Source: CAIVVT01 sp963823095 (GTDB lineage: Bacteria; Acidobacteriota; Terriglobia; Bryobacterales; Bryobacteraceae). Taken from it: a stretch of DNA of 64,000 nt. A program made the translations under genes and the position numbers. Of this stretch, positions 40,668 through 50,031 are shown piece after piece (within the stretch, counting starts at the first letter, position 1; every line of letters begins with the position of its first letter). The notes beneath the pieces are model-generated. The model saw only the letters and a program-made list of their open reading frames with translations, ran no database searches and was not told the origin of the DNA. The stretch lies in NCBI GenBank assembly GCA_963823095.1, contig CAWGKI010000019.1:405328-469327 (forward strand), written 5' to 3'.

Positions 40668-40705
40668 TGCAACCGCTCCCTTACGGTCGCGGCTCCGTTT
40701 CCAGT
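40668..40705. repeat. Short copy of the dispersed repeat end between leuD and leuC
   Basis: AACCGCTCCCTTACGGTCGC continues into GGCTCCGTTT. The same string, with one change, ends the 365-bp repeat at 33727-33763. A related form, GCTCACGGTCGGGGCTCCG, lies near 55758. Confidence 0.65.
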
Positions 40706-40712
40706 TCCGGAT

Positions 40713-42144
40713 CTAGCGGAGCAGGGTGCGCGGGTCCGTCACCACGCCGTTGACCGCGCTGGCGGCGGCGGTCAGCGGGCTGGCGAGGAACGTCCGCCCG
40801 CCCTTGCCCTGGCGGCCCTCGAAGTTGCGATTCGAAGTCGAAACGCTGTACTGGCCCGGTTGGAGCTGGTCGCCGTTCATCGCGATGCACATGGAGCAGC
40901 CGGCCTCGCGCCACTCGGCGCCCGCCTCGCGGAAAATCTTGTCGAGGCCCTCGGCTTCGGCGGCGCGCTTGATGGGCTGCGAACCGGGCACCACCAGGAC
41001 TCGCACGTTGGGGTTGACCTTGCGGCCCTTGAGAATGGAAGCCGCGGCGCGCATATCCGAAAGCCGGGAGTTGGTGCAGCTTCCGATGAAGACGACGTTG
41101 ACGGCATGGCCGAGCAGCGGCTTGCCGGGTTCGAGGTCCATGTAGCGCAGCGCCTTCGCGAGCGTCTCGCGCTCGGCGGCGTCGCCGATGGCCGCCGGGT
41201 CGGGCACGGAGCCCGTGATGCGCCATGCCCATGCCGGGGTTGTTGCCGAAGGTGATCATCGGCTCCAGCGCGGATGCGTCGATGGTGGTCTCCACATCGT
41301 AGGTCGCGCCTTCGTCTGTCGGCAGAGCCTTCCAACGCGCCAGCGCGGCGTCCCAATCGGCGCCCTTCGGCGCGGCGGGGCGACCCTTCAGGTAATTGTA
41401 CGTAGTGTCGTCCGGGGCAACCAGGCCTGCGCGCGCGCCGGCTTCGATGGACATGTTGCAGACGGTCATGCGCTCTTCCATCGAAAGCGCGCGGATGGCC
41501 GAGCCGGAAAACTCGAAGACGCAGCCTGTGCCGCCGCCGATACCGATTTTGGCGATGAGCGCGAGGATGATGTCCTTGGCCGCGACGCCTGGCCGCAGCG
41601 TGCCATCCACCTTCACCGCGAAGCTCTTCGACTTGCGCTGCAGCAGGCATTGCGTGGCCAGGACGTGCTCCACTTCGCTGGTGCCGATGCCGAAGGCGAG
41701 CGCGCCAAACGCCCCGTGCGTGGCTGTATGCGAGTCGCCGCAGACCACGGTCATGCCGGGCTGAGTGAAGCCGTTTTCCGGGCCGACGACGTGAACGATG
41801 CCGTTCCTGTCGCTGAAATAGTCGAACAGCGGGATGCCGAAATCCTTGCAGTTCGCGCTGAGCTGTTCGACTTGGGCCCGAGCGATTCTGTCTACGATGG
41901 GCAGCGACTTATCGGTGGTCGGCGTCGAGTGATCGCAGGTGGCGATCGTCAGGTCGGGCCGGCGCACCTTCAAGCCGCGCTGGCGAAGACCGGAGAAAGC
42001 CTGCGGCGAGGTGACCTCATGGACCAGGTGGAGGTCGATGTAGAGCAGCGCGGGCGCGTCTCCGTTGGAACCTGAAGCGGCTTGAGATTCGCCCACTACG
42101 TGCGAATCCCAGAGTTTCTCGATGATGGTGCGTGGACGGGACAT
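40713..42144 (-). CDS. leuC: 3-isopropylmalate dehydratase, large subunit, frameshifted
   Basis: An aconitase-type [4Fe-4S] enzyme of about 476 residues if repaired. HLVHEVTSPQAF, CDHSTPT, VVCGDSHTATHGAFGALAFGIGTSEVEHVLATQ (seen in parts) and the cluster-binding Cys in GSCTNSR and GCSMCIAMN are present. Near 41224 one extra C turns MGMAITGSVPDP into MGMAHHG; removing it restores one frame. The start at 42144 (MSRPRTIIEKLWDSH) matches family N-termini. Confidence 0.93.
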
Positions 42145-42172
42145 GGTTATTGGTGCCAGACTTTCTGATTTG

Positions 42173-42219
42173 CTCGCGGGGCCTGGAGGCCCCACGCGGC
42201 TCTGGAGAGCCACCCCACA
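42173..42219. repeat. REP-A half element between leuC and leuB
   Basis: Two short hairpins, GGGGCCTGGAGGCCCC and GGCTCTGGAGAGCC, end in CACCCCAC. It matches one half of the elements at 21309 and 52191. It lies within the transcribed leu operon. Confidence 0.75.
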
Positions 42220-42224
42220 ATTGA

Positions 42225-43307
42225 CTAAATCGCCTCGCAAATGGCGTCGCCGACTTGCGCCGTCGTCGCCGGAGCGCTTTTCGGTTTCAGGTCTGCCGTG
42301 ACATGGCCGCTGTCGAGAATCGTCTCGATGGCGCGGTTCACGGCCGCCGCTTCTTCCATCAGGCCGAAGCTGTATTCAAGCATCGCCGCGACGCTGCCAA
42401 TCGCTCCGAGCGGGTTGGCTTTGTTCTGACCGGCAATGTCCGGCGCCGAACCGTGCACGGGTTCGTACAACCCCGTGAACGCGCCCGATGGCCGCTTTTC
42501 ACCGAGCGAGGCCGACGGCAGCATGCCGATTGAGCCGGCGATCACGGCGCCCTCGTCGCTGAGGATGTCGCCGAACATATTCTCCGTGACCACGATGTCG
42601 AACCGCGTCGGATTCAGAACGAGCTGCATGGCGCAGTTGTCCACCAGCACGTGCTCGAGCTCGACGTCCGGATAATCGGCGGCGACCTCGACCATCACGC
42701 GGCGCCAAAGCTGCGACGTTTCGAGCACGTTCGACTTATCTACCGATGAGACTTTCTTGCGGCGCTGGCGCGCAAGATGGAACGCCATGCGGCCGATGCG
42801 CGCGATCTCCGCGCGCGTGTAGGTCATCGTGTTGGTGCCGCGCTCGGTCTCGCCCGAGCCTTCAATGCCGCGCGGCGTGCCGTAATAGATGCCGCCGGTC
42901 AGCTCTCGGACGATGATCATGTCGGTGCCCGCGACGCGCTCATTCTTGAGCGGCGAAGAGTCGATCAGCGAGCGGTACGTGCGAACAGGCCGCAGATTCG
43001 CGTAGACTTCCAGGACCTTACGGATGCCGAGCAGTCCGCGCTCCGGCCGCTGTAGCGGAGGAGCATTATCGAACTCGGGCAAACCGACCGCGCCCAGCAG
43101 CGTAGCGTCGGCTTCTTCGGCCAGGCGCGCCGTCTCATCCGGCATCGGCTGACCCGTCTTGTGAATGGCGATGCCGCCCAGCAGGCCCTCGCTGAGATGA
43201 AGCGAGTGGGAGAACTTGTCCGCGACGCGGCGGAGCACCTTCACGGCCTCCCGAGTGACTTCGGTGCCGATACCGTCTCCGGGCAGCGCCAACACATTCA
43301 ACTGCAT
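42225..43307 (-). CDS. leuB: 3-isopropylmalate dehydrogenase
   Basis: A 360-residue NAD-dependent decarboxylating dehydrogenase of leucine synthesis. Motifs are LPGDGIGTEVTREAVKVL, the substrate-binding RPERGLLGIRK, TGGIYYG, DKSNVLETSQLWR and the NAD-binding EPVHGSAPDIAGQNKANPLGAI (seen in parts). Length and order fit the family. 134 nt separate it from leuA, with no clear feature. Confidence 0.96.
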   Translation of the reverse strand: MQLNVLALPGDGIGTEVTREAVKVLRRVADKFSHSLHLSEGLLGGIAIHKTGQPMPDETARLAEEADATLLGAVGLPEFDNAPPLQRPERGLLGIRKVLEVYANLRPVRTYRSLIDSSPLKNERVAGTDMIIVRELTGGIYYGTPRGIEGSGETERGTNTMTYTRAEIARIGRMAFHLARQRRKKVSSVDKSNVLETSQLWRRVMVEVAADYPDVELEHVLVDNCAMQLVLNPTRFDIVVTENMFGDILSDEGAVIAGSIGMLPSASLGEKRPSGAFTGLYEPVHGSAPDIAGQNKANPLGAIGSVAAMLEYSFGLMEEAAAVNRAIETILDSGHVTADLKPKSAPATTAQVGDAICEAI

Positions 43308-43441
43308 GTATCTATTGTCGACTCCTCAATAATTCCCTGCCACTCACCACGGACAGGTGGTGGCAAACGGAGGGTATATCGAAATGCGCAGAGCGGGTGC
43401 GGAGACCTGCTCCACCAAATATCTAGCTTTGGAACGGCGTC

Positions 43442-44645
43442 TCAGTCGCCCATGACTGCCGCGTCGGATTTCATCCGCTCGCTGGCTTTCAATGTCAGGA
43501 GGATGGCCAGAATCTCCTGGTCGGAGACGTTCTTCTTGCGATCGGCGATCTCGATGAAGCCTTTGTAAACCACGTCGAGTTCTTCCTTCGTGACGTGATA
43601 GCCGAGGTGCTCGCATTTCGACCGCAGTGCGTGGCGGCCGCTATGTTTTCCGAGCACAAGGCGGCCTTCGGGGATGCCGATGCTCTTCGGATCGATGATC
43701 TCGTAGGTGGACTTGTTCTTCAGGTAGCCGTCCTGGTGGATGCCCGCTTCGTGCGCGAATGCGTTCTGTCCGACGATCGCTTTGTTCGGCTGCGGTCCAA
43801 AGGCGATATATTCGGTGAGCAGTTTACTGGCCGGGTACAAGATGTTGAGCGTGAATCGCGGTGGTATACGGAAGCTGATCCTGCCGGACGCGGAAGGCCA
43901 TCACTACTTCTTCCAGAGCGCAGTTCCCCGCACGCTCGCCGATGCCGTTGATGGTGCACTCGATCTGACGCGCTCCGGCTACCACGGCCGCGATGGAATT
44001 GGCCGTCGCCAGGCCCAGGTCGTCGTGGCAATGCACGCTGATGATGGCGGTATCGCCGACTGCGGCGACCATGCGGGCGATCAGTTGTCCGTATTCCTGC
44101 GGGACGGAGAAGCCGACCGTGTCGGGCAAGTTGACTGTGGTCGCGCCCGCGGCTACCACGGCGAGGGTGATCTGTTCCAGGTAGTCGTAATCGGTGCGCG
44201 TGGCGTCCTCGGCGGAGAATTCCACGTCAGGGGTAAAGCGGCGCGCGAGTTCCACAGCCGCGCAGGCTTCTTCGAGAACCTGTTGGCGCGACTTCTTCAG
44301 CTTGTACTCCAGATGAATGTCGCTGGTCGCGATAAACGTGTGAATGCGCGGCCTGCGCGCCGGTTCCAGCGCACTCGCGGCCCGTTGCACGTCGAGCGGG
44401 CAGGCTCGAGCGAGCGCCGCAACGCGAACCCACGGAAGCTCGTTCGCCACCGTGCGCACAGCCTCAAAGTCACCTTCCGAGGCGATAGGGAAGCCCGCCT
44501 CAAGGATATCCACCCCAAGCTCAGCCAACTTGTGCGCCATTCGAAGCTTTTCGGGGACGTTCATGCTGCATCCGGGCGACTGTTCGCCGTCCCGAAGCGT
44601 TGTGTCGAAGATGTAAACGCGGTTCTTGTCCTGTGTCTCCGCCAT
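43442..44645 (-). CDS. leuA: 2-isopropylmalate synthase, short form, frameshifted
   Basis: First committed enzyme of leucine synthesis, about 400 residues if repaired. IFDTTLRDGEQSPG, LEAGFPIASEGDFE, HCHDDLGLATANS and NGIGERAGNCALEE are typical of the DRE-TIM catalytic barrel; HEAGIHQDGYLKN lies in the linker. A one-base shift near 43845 separates YTTAI from LYPASKLLTEY. The protein ends at ERMKSDAAVMGD, so the C-terminal LeuA dimer domain that binds leucine (normally about 120 more residues) is absent. A citramalate or homocitrate synthase role is possible, but the leuBCD context favours LeuA. Confidence 0.88.
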
Positions 44646-44761
44646 GGGTAATGAGGCTCTCCTTCTTGCCGGATTGCGGAAGGTACTCTCGCCGTGCGGC
44701 CAGTTTCTCCGACGAGGCGGGAGTCCTTCCATTGTCACCACGGCTGTCGCGATAGGGCAAA

Positions 44762-44790
44762 TTTATAGTACAATGGCTTCGTATAAGCAA
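44762..44790 (-). promoter_or_regulatory. Predicted sigma-70-type promoter of the leu operon
   Basis: On the minus strand TTGCTT (44785-44790) and TATAAA (44762-44767) are separated by exactly 17 bp. Transcription would start near 44755, about 110 nt before the leuA ATG. The region is shared with the divergent LysR-type gene. I see no run of Leu codons, so there is no evidence for leucine attenuation. Confidence 0.5.
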
Positions 44791-44853
44791 ATCGAATCTG
44801 ATAAACTCCGTAAATGCGTGGTCTTGTCCATATTCGATAACTAAGGGCCGACG

Positions 44854-45744
44854 ATGGAACTGTATCCTCTTAAGGTTTTTTTGACCGTTGCGACGGAGCG
44901 GAGCTTCTCCCGGGCTGGGGAGAAACTGCTGAGAACGCAACCCGCGATTTCCCTGGCGGTACAAAGGCTGGAGCACGAACTCGGCGAGAAACTGCTGGAC
45001 CGCACGGGCCGGGAGATGATTCTCACCGATGCCGGCAAGATCGTTCTGGAGTTCTGCAGGCGCTTCGAGAATCTCGAGCGCGAGATGGAAAACTCGCTGG
45101 CCGAGTTGCGCGACATGGCGTCCGGACGGCTGGTGGTTGGCGCTAACGAGACGACATCGCTGTACCTGATGCAGCACATTGTCAGCTACCGCCGGCAGTA
45201 CCCCAAGGTGAAGGTGCAGGTCCGGCGGTCGCTTTCAAGCCGTATTCCGGCGCAACTGATCGACGGCGATTTGGAACTCGGTGTGATCACCTACGATCCG
45301 GAAGACGACCGGCTCGAATCGCGCGTTATTTTCAGCGATCACCTGTGCTTTCTCGTGAGCCCGGCGCACCGCTTTGCCCACCGCGAATCGGTCTCGATCC
45401 GCGAACTAGGCATGGAGACTTTTATCGCGCACAACGTCTTCTCGCCCTATCGCGACGTGGTGCTGAAGGCGTTCCAACGGGCCAAGGTGCCGTTGAACAT
45501 GGACGTCGAAATGCCGACGGTCGAAACGATCCGCAAAATGGTGGCTCGCAACGAGGGAGTCGCGTTTCTGCCCAAGATGTGCGTGGAAAACGACTTCGAG
45601 CAAGGCACTCTCAAAGAGGTGCGGGTCGAGGAATTGAGCATGGAACGCAAGATCCGGCTCATCTACCCGGCGCGCCGGGTGTTGAGTCACGCGGCGCAAG
45701 CATTTCTGGAGATCGTGATCGGCCATGATGGGACGGCCGCCTGA
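44854..45744 (+). CDS. LysR-family transcriptional regulator
   Basis: 296 residues. The N-terminal winged helix-turn-helix (about 1-60) has LKVFLTVATERSFSRAGEKL and TQPAISLAVQRLEHELG. A linker helix and a periplasmic-binding-like effector domain (about 90-290) follow. It is divergent from leuA with a 208-bp shared control region, the usual LysR arrangement, so control of the leu operon is plausible but unproven. A T-N11-A box was not convincingly identified. Confidence 0.9.
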   Translation: MELYPLKVFLTVATERSFSRAGEKLLRTQPAISLAVQRLEHELGEKLLDRTGREMILTDAGKIVLEFCRRFENLEREMENSLAELRDMASGRLVVGANETTSLYLMQHIVSYRRQYPKVKVQVRRSLSSRIPAQLIDGDLELGVITYDPEDDRLESRVIFSDHLCFLVSPAHRFAHRESVSIRELGMETFIAHNVFSPYRDVVLKAFQRAKVPLNMDVEMPTVETIRKMVARNEGVAFLPKMCVENDFEQGTLKEVRVEELSMERKIRLIYPARRVLSHAAQAFLEIVIGHDGTAA

Positions 45745-45770
45745 GAATGTTCGGGCATTCGGATGTGCCT

Positions 45771-45872
45771 TTTGTGGCGTACGCTTTAGCGTGCTGCGTC
45801 GACACTCATGTCGACGTCATGGCCAATGCCGGCAAGAATACCGCCACAGCACGCTAAAGCGTACGCCACAAA
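45771..45872. repeat. 102-bp palindromic element (family C, copy 1)
   Basis: Perfect 26-bp inverted ends (they begin TTTGTGGCGTACGCTTTAGC). An inner stem GTCGAC-ACTCAT-GTCGAC and a partly paired GGCCAATGCCGG segment lie between. It lies between the convergent LysR and Nudix genes. A second copy is at 57259. No coding capacity. Confidence 0.85.
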
Positions 45873-45918
45873 GATCTTCGTCCCTCCAGCGGCGCGGGCA
45901 CCGTCCAGGCTTCACCCG

Positions 45919-46479
45919 CTATTTCCCCACAGGCCCTTGCCGCTTCTTGAGCCACCCGCTTTTCATTTTCCAGAGCGTGTAGCCGATGATGGTTTTGGCA
46001 TCGACGATCTTGCCGTCTTCGATCATCGACGCGATTTGCTTCAGCGTGAACCACTTCGTCTCGATGCGCTCGTCTTCCATCGGAGTCGCCGTTCCGGCCA
46101 TCAATTCCTGCGCGGCGAAGATGGTCATCTTCTCGGCGACGTAGCCAGGGCTGCCGTAGAAGTGGCATAGCCGGGTCCAATTCTTCGCGCGATAGCCGGT
46201 CTCTTCAATCAGCTCGCGCTTGGCCGCCTTGAGCGGAGTTTCGCCGGGGTCGAGCCGTCCGGCCGAGAGTTCCCACAGGTAGGCACGCGCGGGCAAACGG
46301 TATTGCCGGACCAGCAGTACGCGGCCCTTCTCGTCGACAGGCATCATCACGGCCGAGCCGCCGTGCTGCACGATGGCGCGCTTGATCTCGAAGCCGCCGG
46401 GATCGACTGCATAATCCTGTGTGACCCAGAAAATCGGGGTGCGGCAAATCTCTTCGCTCGAAATCTGTTTCATTGGCAT
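45919..46479 (-). CDS. Nudix hydrolase, ADP-ribose pyrophosphatase type
   Basis: A 186-residue NudF-like protein. LLVRQYRLPARAYLWELSAG leads into the Nudix box GRLDPGETPLKAAKRELIEE followed by TGY. The GSPGYVAEKMTIF segment is typical of ADP-ribose and nucleoside diphosphosugar hydrolases. I chose the ATG at 46479 because AAGGAG lies 10 nt upstream; the longer frame reads through the REP-B repeats and polX end. Confidence 0.9.
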   Translation of the reverse strand: MPMKQISSEEICRTPIFWVTQDYAVDPGGFEIKRAIVQHGGSAVMMPVDEKGRVLLVRQYRLPARAYLWELSAGRLDPGETPLKAAKRELIEETGYRAKNWTRLCHFYGSPGYVAEKMTIFAAQELMAGTATPMEDERIETKWFTLKQIASMIEDGKIVDAKTIIGYTLWKMKSGWLKKRQGPVGK

Positions 46480-46510
46480 GGACAATTGACTCCTTAGAAC
46501 GGATGGCCGA

Positions 46511-46648
46511 GGCCCCTGGGAACGCCGATCTCCAGATCGGCTCCGAACGTCCGCGTGAGCGGTAGATTCAACGCGCGCCCGGCGGGCCTGCCGGCAGTCG
46601 AAGTGTAAGCCGAACGAAGCCGATCTGGAGATCGGCGCTCCAAGGGCC
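46511..46648. repeat. REP-B pair between polX and the Nudix gene
   Basis: Two inverted hairpins, GCCGATCTCCAGATCGGC (46525 region) and GCCGATCTGGAGATCGGC (46619 region), are separated by about 75 bp. The outer arms are GGCCCCTGGGAACGCC and a degenerate complement. It is the same family as the copies around the RAYT gene, about 24 kb away. Confidence 0.85.
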
Positions 46649-46651
46649 CGC

Positions 46652-48385
46652 TCACGCTGCTCTTCGCGCAATCGCGGAGGCGAACCCGGCAGCGTCCCTC
46701 GTATTCATCACATCATCTTTCGTGAGCCAGCCGCGACGCGCCATGGTCACGCCGTAGCGCATGTTCGCCAGATGCTTGGGATGATGGGCGTCCGTGGAGA
46801 TGACGAACTTCACGCCGAATGACTTCGCCCGCCGCACCAGCGTCGCATGCAGATCCAGCCGCTCGGGGCTTGCGTTGATCTCCATCCAAACGCCTCGCCG
46901 CGCCGCTTCCGACGCGATGCGGTCGAAGTCGTACACGTAAGCATCGCGATGCAGCAGCACGCGGCCCGTCGGGTGGCCGAACGCCTTCACTGACGGGCTC
47001 TCGAAGACGCGGAACAGCCGGTCGGTCATTTCGGCGCTCTCCAGATTCATGTAGCTGTGTACGCTCGCAATCACATAGTCGAGTTCGGCCAGCGCGTCCT
47101 CGCTGAGATCCATGCGGCCGTCTTTCAAGATGTCGCATTCCAGGCCTGAGAACAGCCGGATGCCGCGCTCTTCTTTGTTGAATTCGCGCACCAGCGCGGC
47201 AAAGTCCACGGCGCGTTTTTCATCCAAACCATTTGTCATTGCCAGCGACTTGGAGTGATCTGTGATGGCGATGTAGCGATAGCCGAGCGCCTGCGCCGCG
47301 TTCACCATTTCCTCCAGCGTGCCCCGTCCGTCGCTCTCGCGGGTGTGCATGTGCAGGTCGCCCCGGATGTCGGATAGCTCCAACAACTGAGGGAGTTCGT
47401 GCCGTTCCGCGGCGTCGATCTCGCCCACGTTCTCGCGCATCTCGGGCGGAATCCAGTCCAGACCAAGCGCATCGTAGATCTCGCGCTCCGTGCGCGACGC
47501 CACCACTTCGCCTTTGTCCACGCGCGCCAGCCCATACTCATTCAGCGTCAGGCCCATACGCTGGGCCCGCTGGCGCAAAGCCACGTTGTGCTCCTTGCTG
47601 CCAGTGAAGTACTGCATCGCGGCGCCCCGGCTCTCTTCGCTCAGCGCCCGCACATCCACCTGGATTCCTTCCAACCCGAATCGCGCACTCGCCTTGTTCG
47701 AGCCGTGACCGAGCACTTCATGCACGCGCGGATGCGCAACAAAGCGGTCGAGAGCGGCTCCGGCGCCTGGTCCCGTGACCAGCAGATCGAGATCGCCGAC
47801 GGTCTCTTTGCCTCTGCGCAGGCTGCCTGCCGGAGTTACATCGGTGACGCCCGGGGTCTCGCGCAGATAGGCGGTCAACTCCTCGGCCGCCTGTGTCGCG
47901 AAGCCCAGCAGGAAGCGTCCCGCGCTCTGCCTGTAATGGCTCAGCCCGCGCAGGATCTTCTCCTCCAGCTTCAGCCCCATGCGCGGCAGATCCTGCAGCC
48001 GGTGGTCCTTGCAGAGTTGTTCCAGTTCTTCGAGCGTCGAGACGCGGAAATGATCCCACAGAATGCGGATGGTCTTCGGCCCGAGACCCTGGATTTTCAG
48101 CATCTCCAGCGCCGTGGGAGGATAGCGTTCCAGCAGTTGATCGCGGCGCTCGAAGCTGCCGCGGCGGGAGATCTCTTCGAGCACGCCGGCGAGCCCCTTG
48201 CCTATGCCGGGGATGTCGGTCAACTTCCGCGCCGGGTCTTTCAGAATCTCCTCGACTCGTTCGGGATAGCTCTCAATGACGCTGGCGCCATTGCGATAAC
48301 TTCTGATTCGAAAGCCGTCCTCTTCGGCGATCTCCATGAGGTCGGCGGTTTCGCTCAGCAACCGGGCGATTTCAACGTTCTCCAT
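46652..48385 (-). CDS. polX: DNA polymerase/3'-5' exonuclease PolX
   Basis: A 577-residue family X polymerase for gap-filling repair. Order: N-terminal 8-kDa helix-hairpin-helix region (LTDIPGIGKGLAGVLEEI, LGPKTIRILWD), nucleotidyltransferase palm with GSLRRGKETVGDLDLLV, then a C-terminal PHP domain with the metal motif DLHMHTRESDGRGT, ITDHS and DAHHP. All catalytic acids visible are conserved. It is separated from the upstream CDF transporter gene by about 60 nt. Confidence 0.95.
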   Translation of the reverse strand: MENVEIARLLSETADLMEIAEEDGFRIRSYRNGASVIESYPERVEEILKDPARKLTDIPGIGKGLAGVLEEISRRGSFERRDQLLERYPPTALEMLKIQGLGPKTIRILWDHFRVSTLEELEQLCKDHRLQDLPRMGLKLEEKILRGLSHYRQSAGRFLLGFATQAAEELTAYLRETPGVTDVTPAGSLRRGKETVGDLDLLVTGPGAGAALDRFVAHPRVHEVLGHGSNKASARFGLEGIQVDVRALSEESRGAAMQYFTGSKEHNVALRQRAQRMGLTLNEYGLARVDKGEVVASRTEREIYDALGLDWIPPEMRENVGEIDAAERHELPQLLELSDIRGDLHMHTRESDGRGTLEEMVNAAQALGYRYIAITDHSKSLAMTNGLDEKRAVDFAALVREFNKEERGIRLFSGLECDILKDGRMDLSEDALAELDYVIASVHSYMNLESAEMTDRLFRVFESPSVKAFGHPTGRVLLHRDAYVYDFDRIASEAARRGVWMEINASPERLDLHATLVRRAKSFGVKFVISTDAHHPKHLANMRYGVTMARRGWLTKDDVMNTRDAAGFASAIARRAA

Positions 48386-48446
48386 TTGGATTCCTCGCAG
48401 CGCCTCTGTGCCTATTGCTCGATGGTAGTGCGGTTTTCAGCCGCGG

Positions 48447-49343
48447 TCACATGGAGCAGCTTTGGCTCGGTCCCGGCCCATGCGGCTCCACATGCACCAG
48501 CACGTCGGCGACCCAGGGCAGATCGGCCTTGACCTTATTTCGCACCTGCTCCGCGATGGAGTGCGAGTCGCGAACCGTCAGGCTTGGATCGACTTCCAGG
48601 TGCAGATCGACGTGGTATCTCAGGCCGGTCTTGCGCGCGAAACACTTCTCCACTGCCAGCGCACCGGCGACCGATAGCGCCGACGTCCGGATCTCCTGCA
48701 TGGAGCCGGACTCCGGCATGGTGTCCATCAAGTGCAAGGTCGTTTCGCGAATCACCTTGTAGCCCAGGACCACGATGATGGAGCCGACCAGAACGCCGCC
48801 GATCGGATCCGCCTGGCGAAACAGAACCGGGCTCAGCACGGACATGGCTACCGCGATGAGCGCGACGCTCGCCGACAGGATGTCTACCGCGTCGTTCCAA
48901 GCGTCGGCGATCAGCGCCGAACTGCCGATTTTTCGCCCGGTACGCATCTTGTACATCGACAGGAAGAACTTGAGGACGATGGAGACCGCCAGCGGCCAGA
49001 TGGCGTAGGGAGCCGGCGTGCCGTGGGCACCGATCATTACGACCACCGACCGCCAGGCGATGATCACGCCGGTGAGCGTGAGGATGTGGCCCACCATCAG
49101 CCCGGTCAGAATCTCAAACCGGCCGTGGCCATAGGGGTGATCCTCGTCGGGCGGACGGATGGCGACGCCGATACTGATCAGCACGGCCAGGGACGTGAGC
49201 ACGTCCATCGCGCTCTCAGCGCCGTCGGCGATCACCGCCTGGGAGCCTGCATGCCAGCCCACCAGAATCTTCAGCACCGCCAGGCTTCCGCTGATGATCA
49301 TGCCCGCGAGTGAAGCCCGCCGGCCCAACTGTTCCGAATCCAC
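48447..49343 (-). CDS. Cation diffusion facilitator family transporter
   Basis: About 298 residues with six membrane segments and a cytoplasmic C-terminal domain. Metal-site sequences are ADGAESAMDVL in TM2 and ADAWNDAVDIL in TM5. DHPYGHGRFE lies in the first cytoplasmic loop. YHVDLHLEVDPSLTVRDSH marks the C-terminal dimer domain. It would export Zn, Fe, Mn or Co using protons; the metal is unknown. The start is uncertain: I use the GTG at 49343 (VDSEQLGRRASLAG). The longer open frame adds 49 residues without family character. Confidence 0.86.
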   Translation of the reverse strand: MDSEQLGRRASLAGMIISGSLAVLKILVGWHAGSQAVIADGAESAMDVLTSLAVLISIGVAIRPPDEDHPYGHGRFEILTGLMVGHILTLTGVIIAWRSVVVMIGAHGTPAPYAIWPLAVSIVLKFFLSMYKMRTGRKIGSSALIADAWNDAVDILSASVALIAVAMSVLSPVLFRQADPIGGVLVGSIIVVLGYKVIRETTLHLMDTMPESGSMQEIRTSALSVAGALAVEKCFARKTGLRYHVDLHLEVDPSLTVRDSHSIAEQVRNKVKADLPWVADVLVHVEPHGPGPSQSCSM

Positions 49344-49692
49344 TAGCCACTCAGGATACCCTATGGCTCGCGGAAGAACGATGAAGCGAATTGACAGGGA
49401 TTGCGCGCTGGCGCATTTCCTCCGCTGTGAAACCTGATTACATTTGCAAGACACCGCGGCGCTCTGGTTGCCCCATTCCATTGAAAGCATTACACTCGAA
49501 TCACAGCTTGAGCCGTGAAGGGCAGGGTGTGTTCACTGGGACCGTCCAAGAGCGCTACATTGGGTGTTCGGAACCAGCCTTACTCTGCGTCACTTTCAGG
49601 CTTTCGGCGGTGGAGGCTCCTTTGCTTAAGAAGGCGCCGATGTGGCAGGTCCGCGACGAGACCAATCAAACTTTGTAAGGAGGGGCAAACAC

Positions 49693-50031
49693 ATGGAAGA
49701 AATCAGAAAAGCCCCGGCGATCCCGAAGCGTCCTGGCGGCGACAAGCTCGCTCAAAACATCCAGGAAGCGTTTCTCAATAACGCCCGCAAAGAGAAGATT
49801 TTCCTGACAATTTATCTCATGAGCGGAGTCAAGCTCTCCGGTCGAATCAAGAGCTTCGATAAGTACTCCGTGATCCTGGAAACCAACAACCAGGAGCAAC
49901 TGATCTTCAAACACGCCATCTCTACGGTGGTGGTTTCCCGCCCGGTGTACACCGGTCCGCCACAACATGTGACTTCAGCAGCGCCTAGCGTGCCCGCGCC
50001 GGCTCCAATTGGCGAAGCTCCGGAGGCCTGA
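49693..50031 (+). CDS. hfq: RNA chaperone Hfq
   Basis: A 112-residue Sm-like protein that pairs small RNAs with mRNAs. Sm1 has NIQEAFLNNARKEKIFLTIYL and GVKLSGRIKSFDKYSVIL; Sm2 is IFKHAISTVV with the key KHAIST motif. An N-terminal extension of about 20 residues and a Pro/Ala-rich C-terminal tail flank the core. AAGGAGG lies 9 nt before the ATG at 49693. It overlaps the start of hflX, keeping the widespread hfq-hflX pairing. Confidence 0.95.
   Translation: MEEIRKAPAIPKRPGGDKLAQNIQEAFLNNARKEKIFLTIYLMSGVKLSGRIKSFDKYSVILETNNQEQLIFKHAISTVVVSRPVYTGPPQHVTSAAPSVPAPAPIGEAPEA

Noticed and set aside
45771..45872. Possible CRISPR-like repeat unit
   Set aside because: One palindrome per locus, no regular spacers and no cas genes in the window. 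No CRISPR array was seen anywhere.
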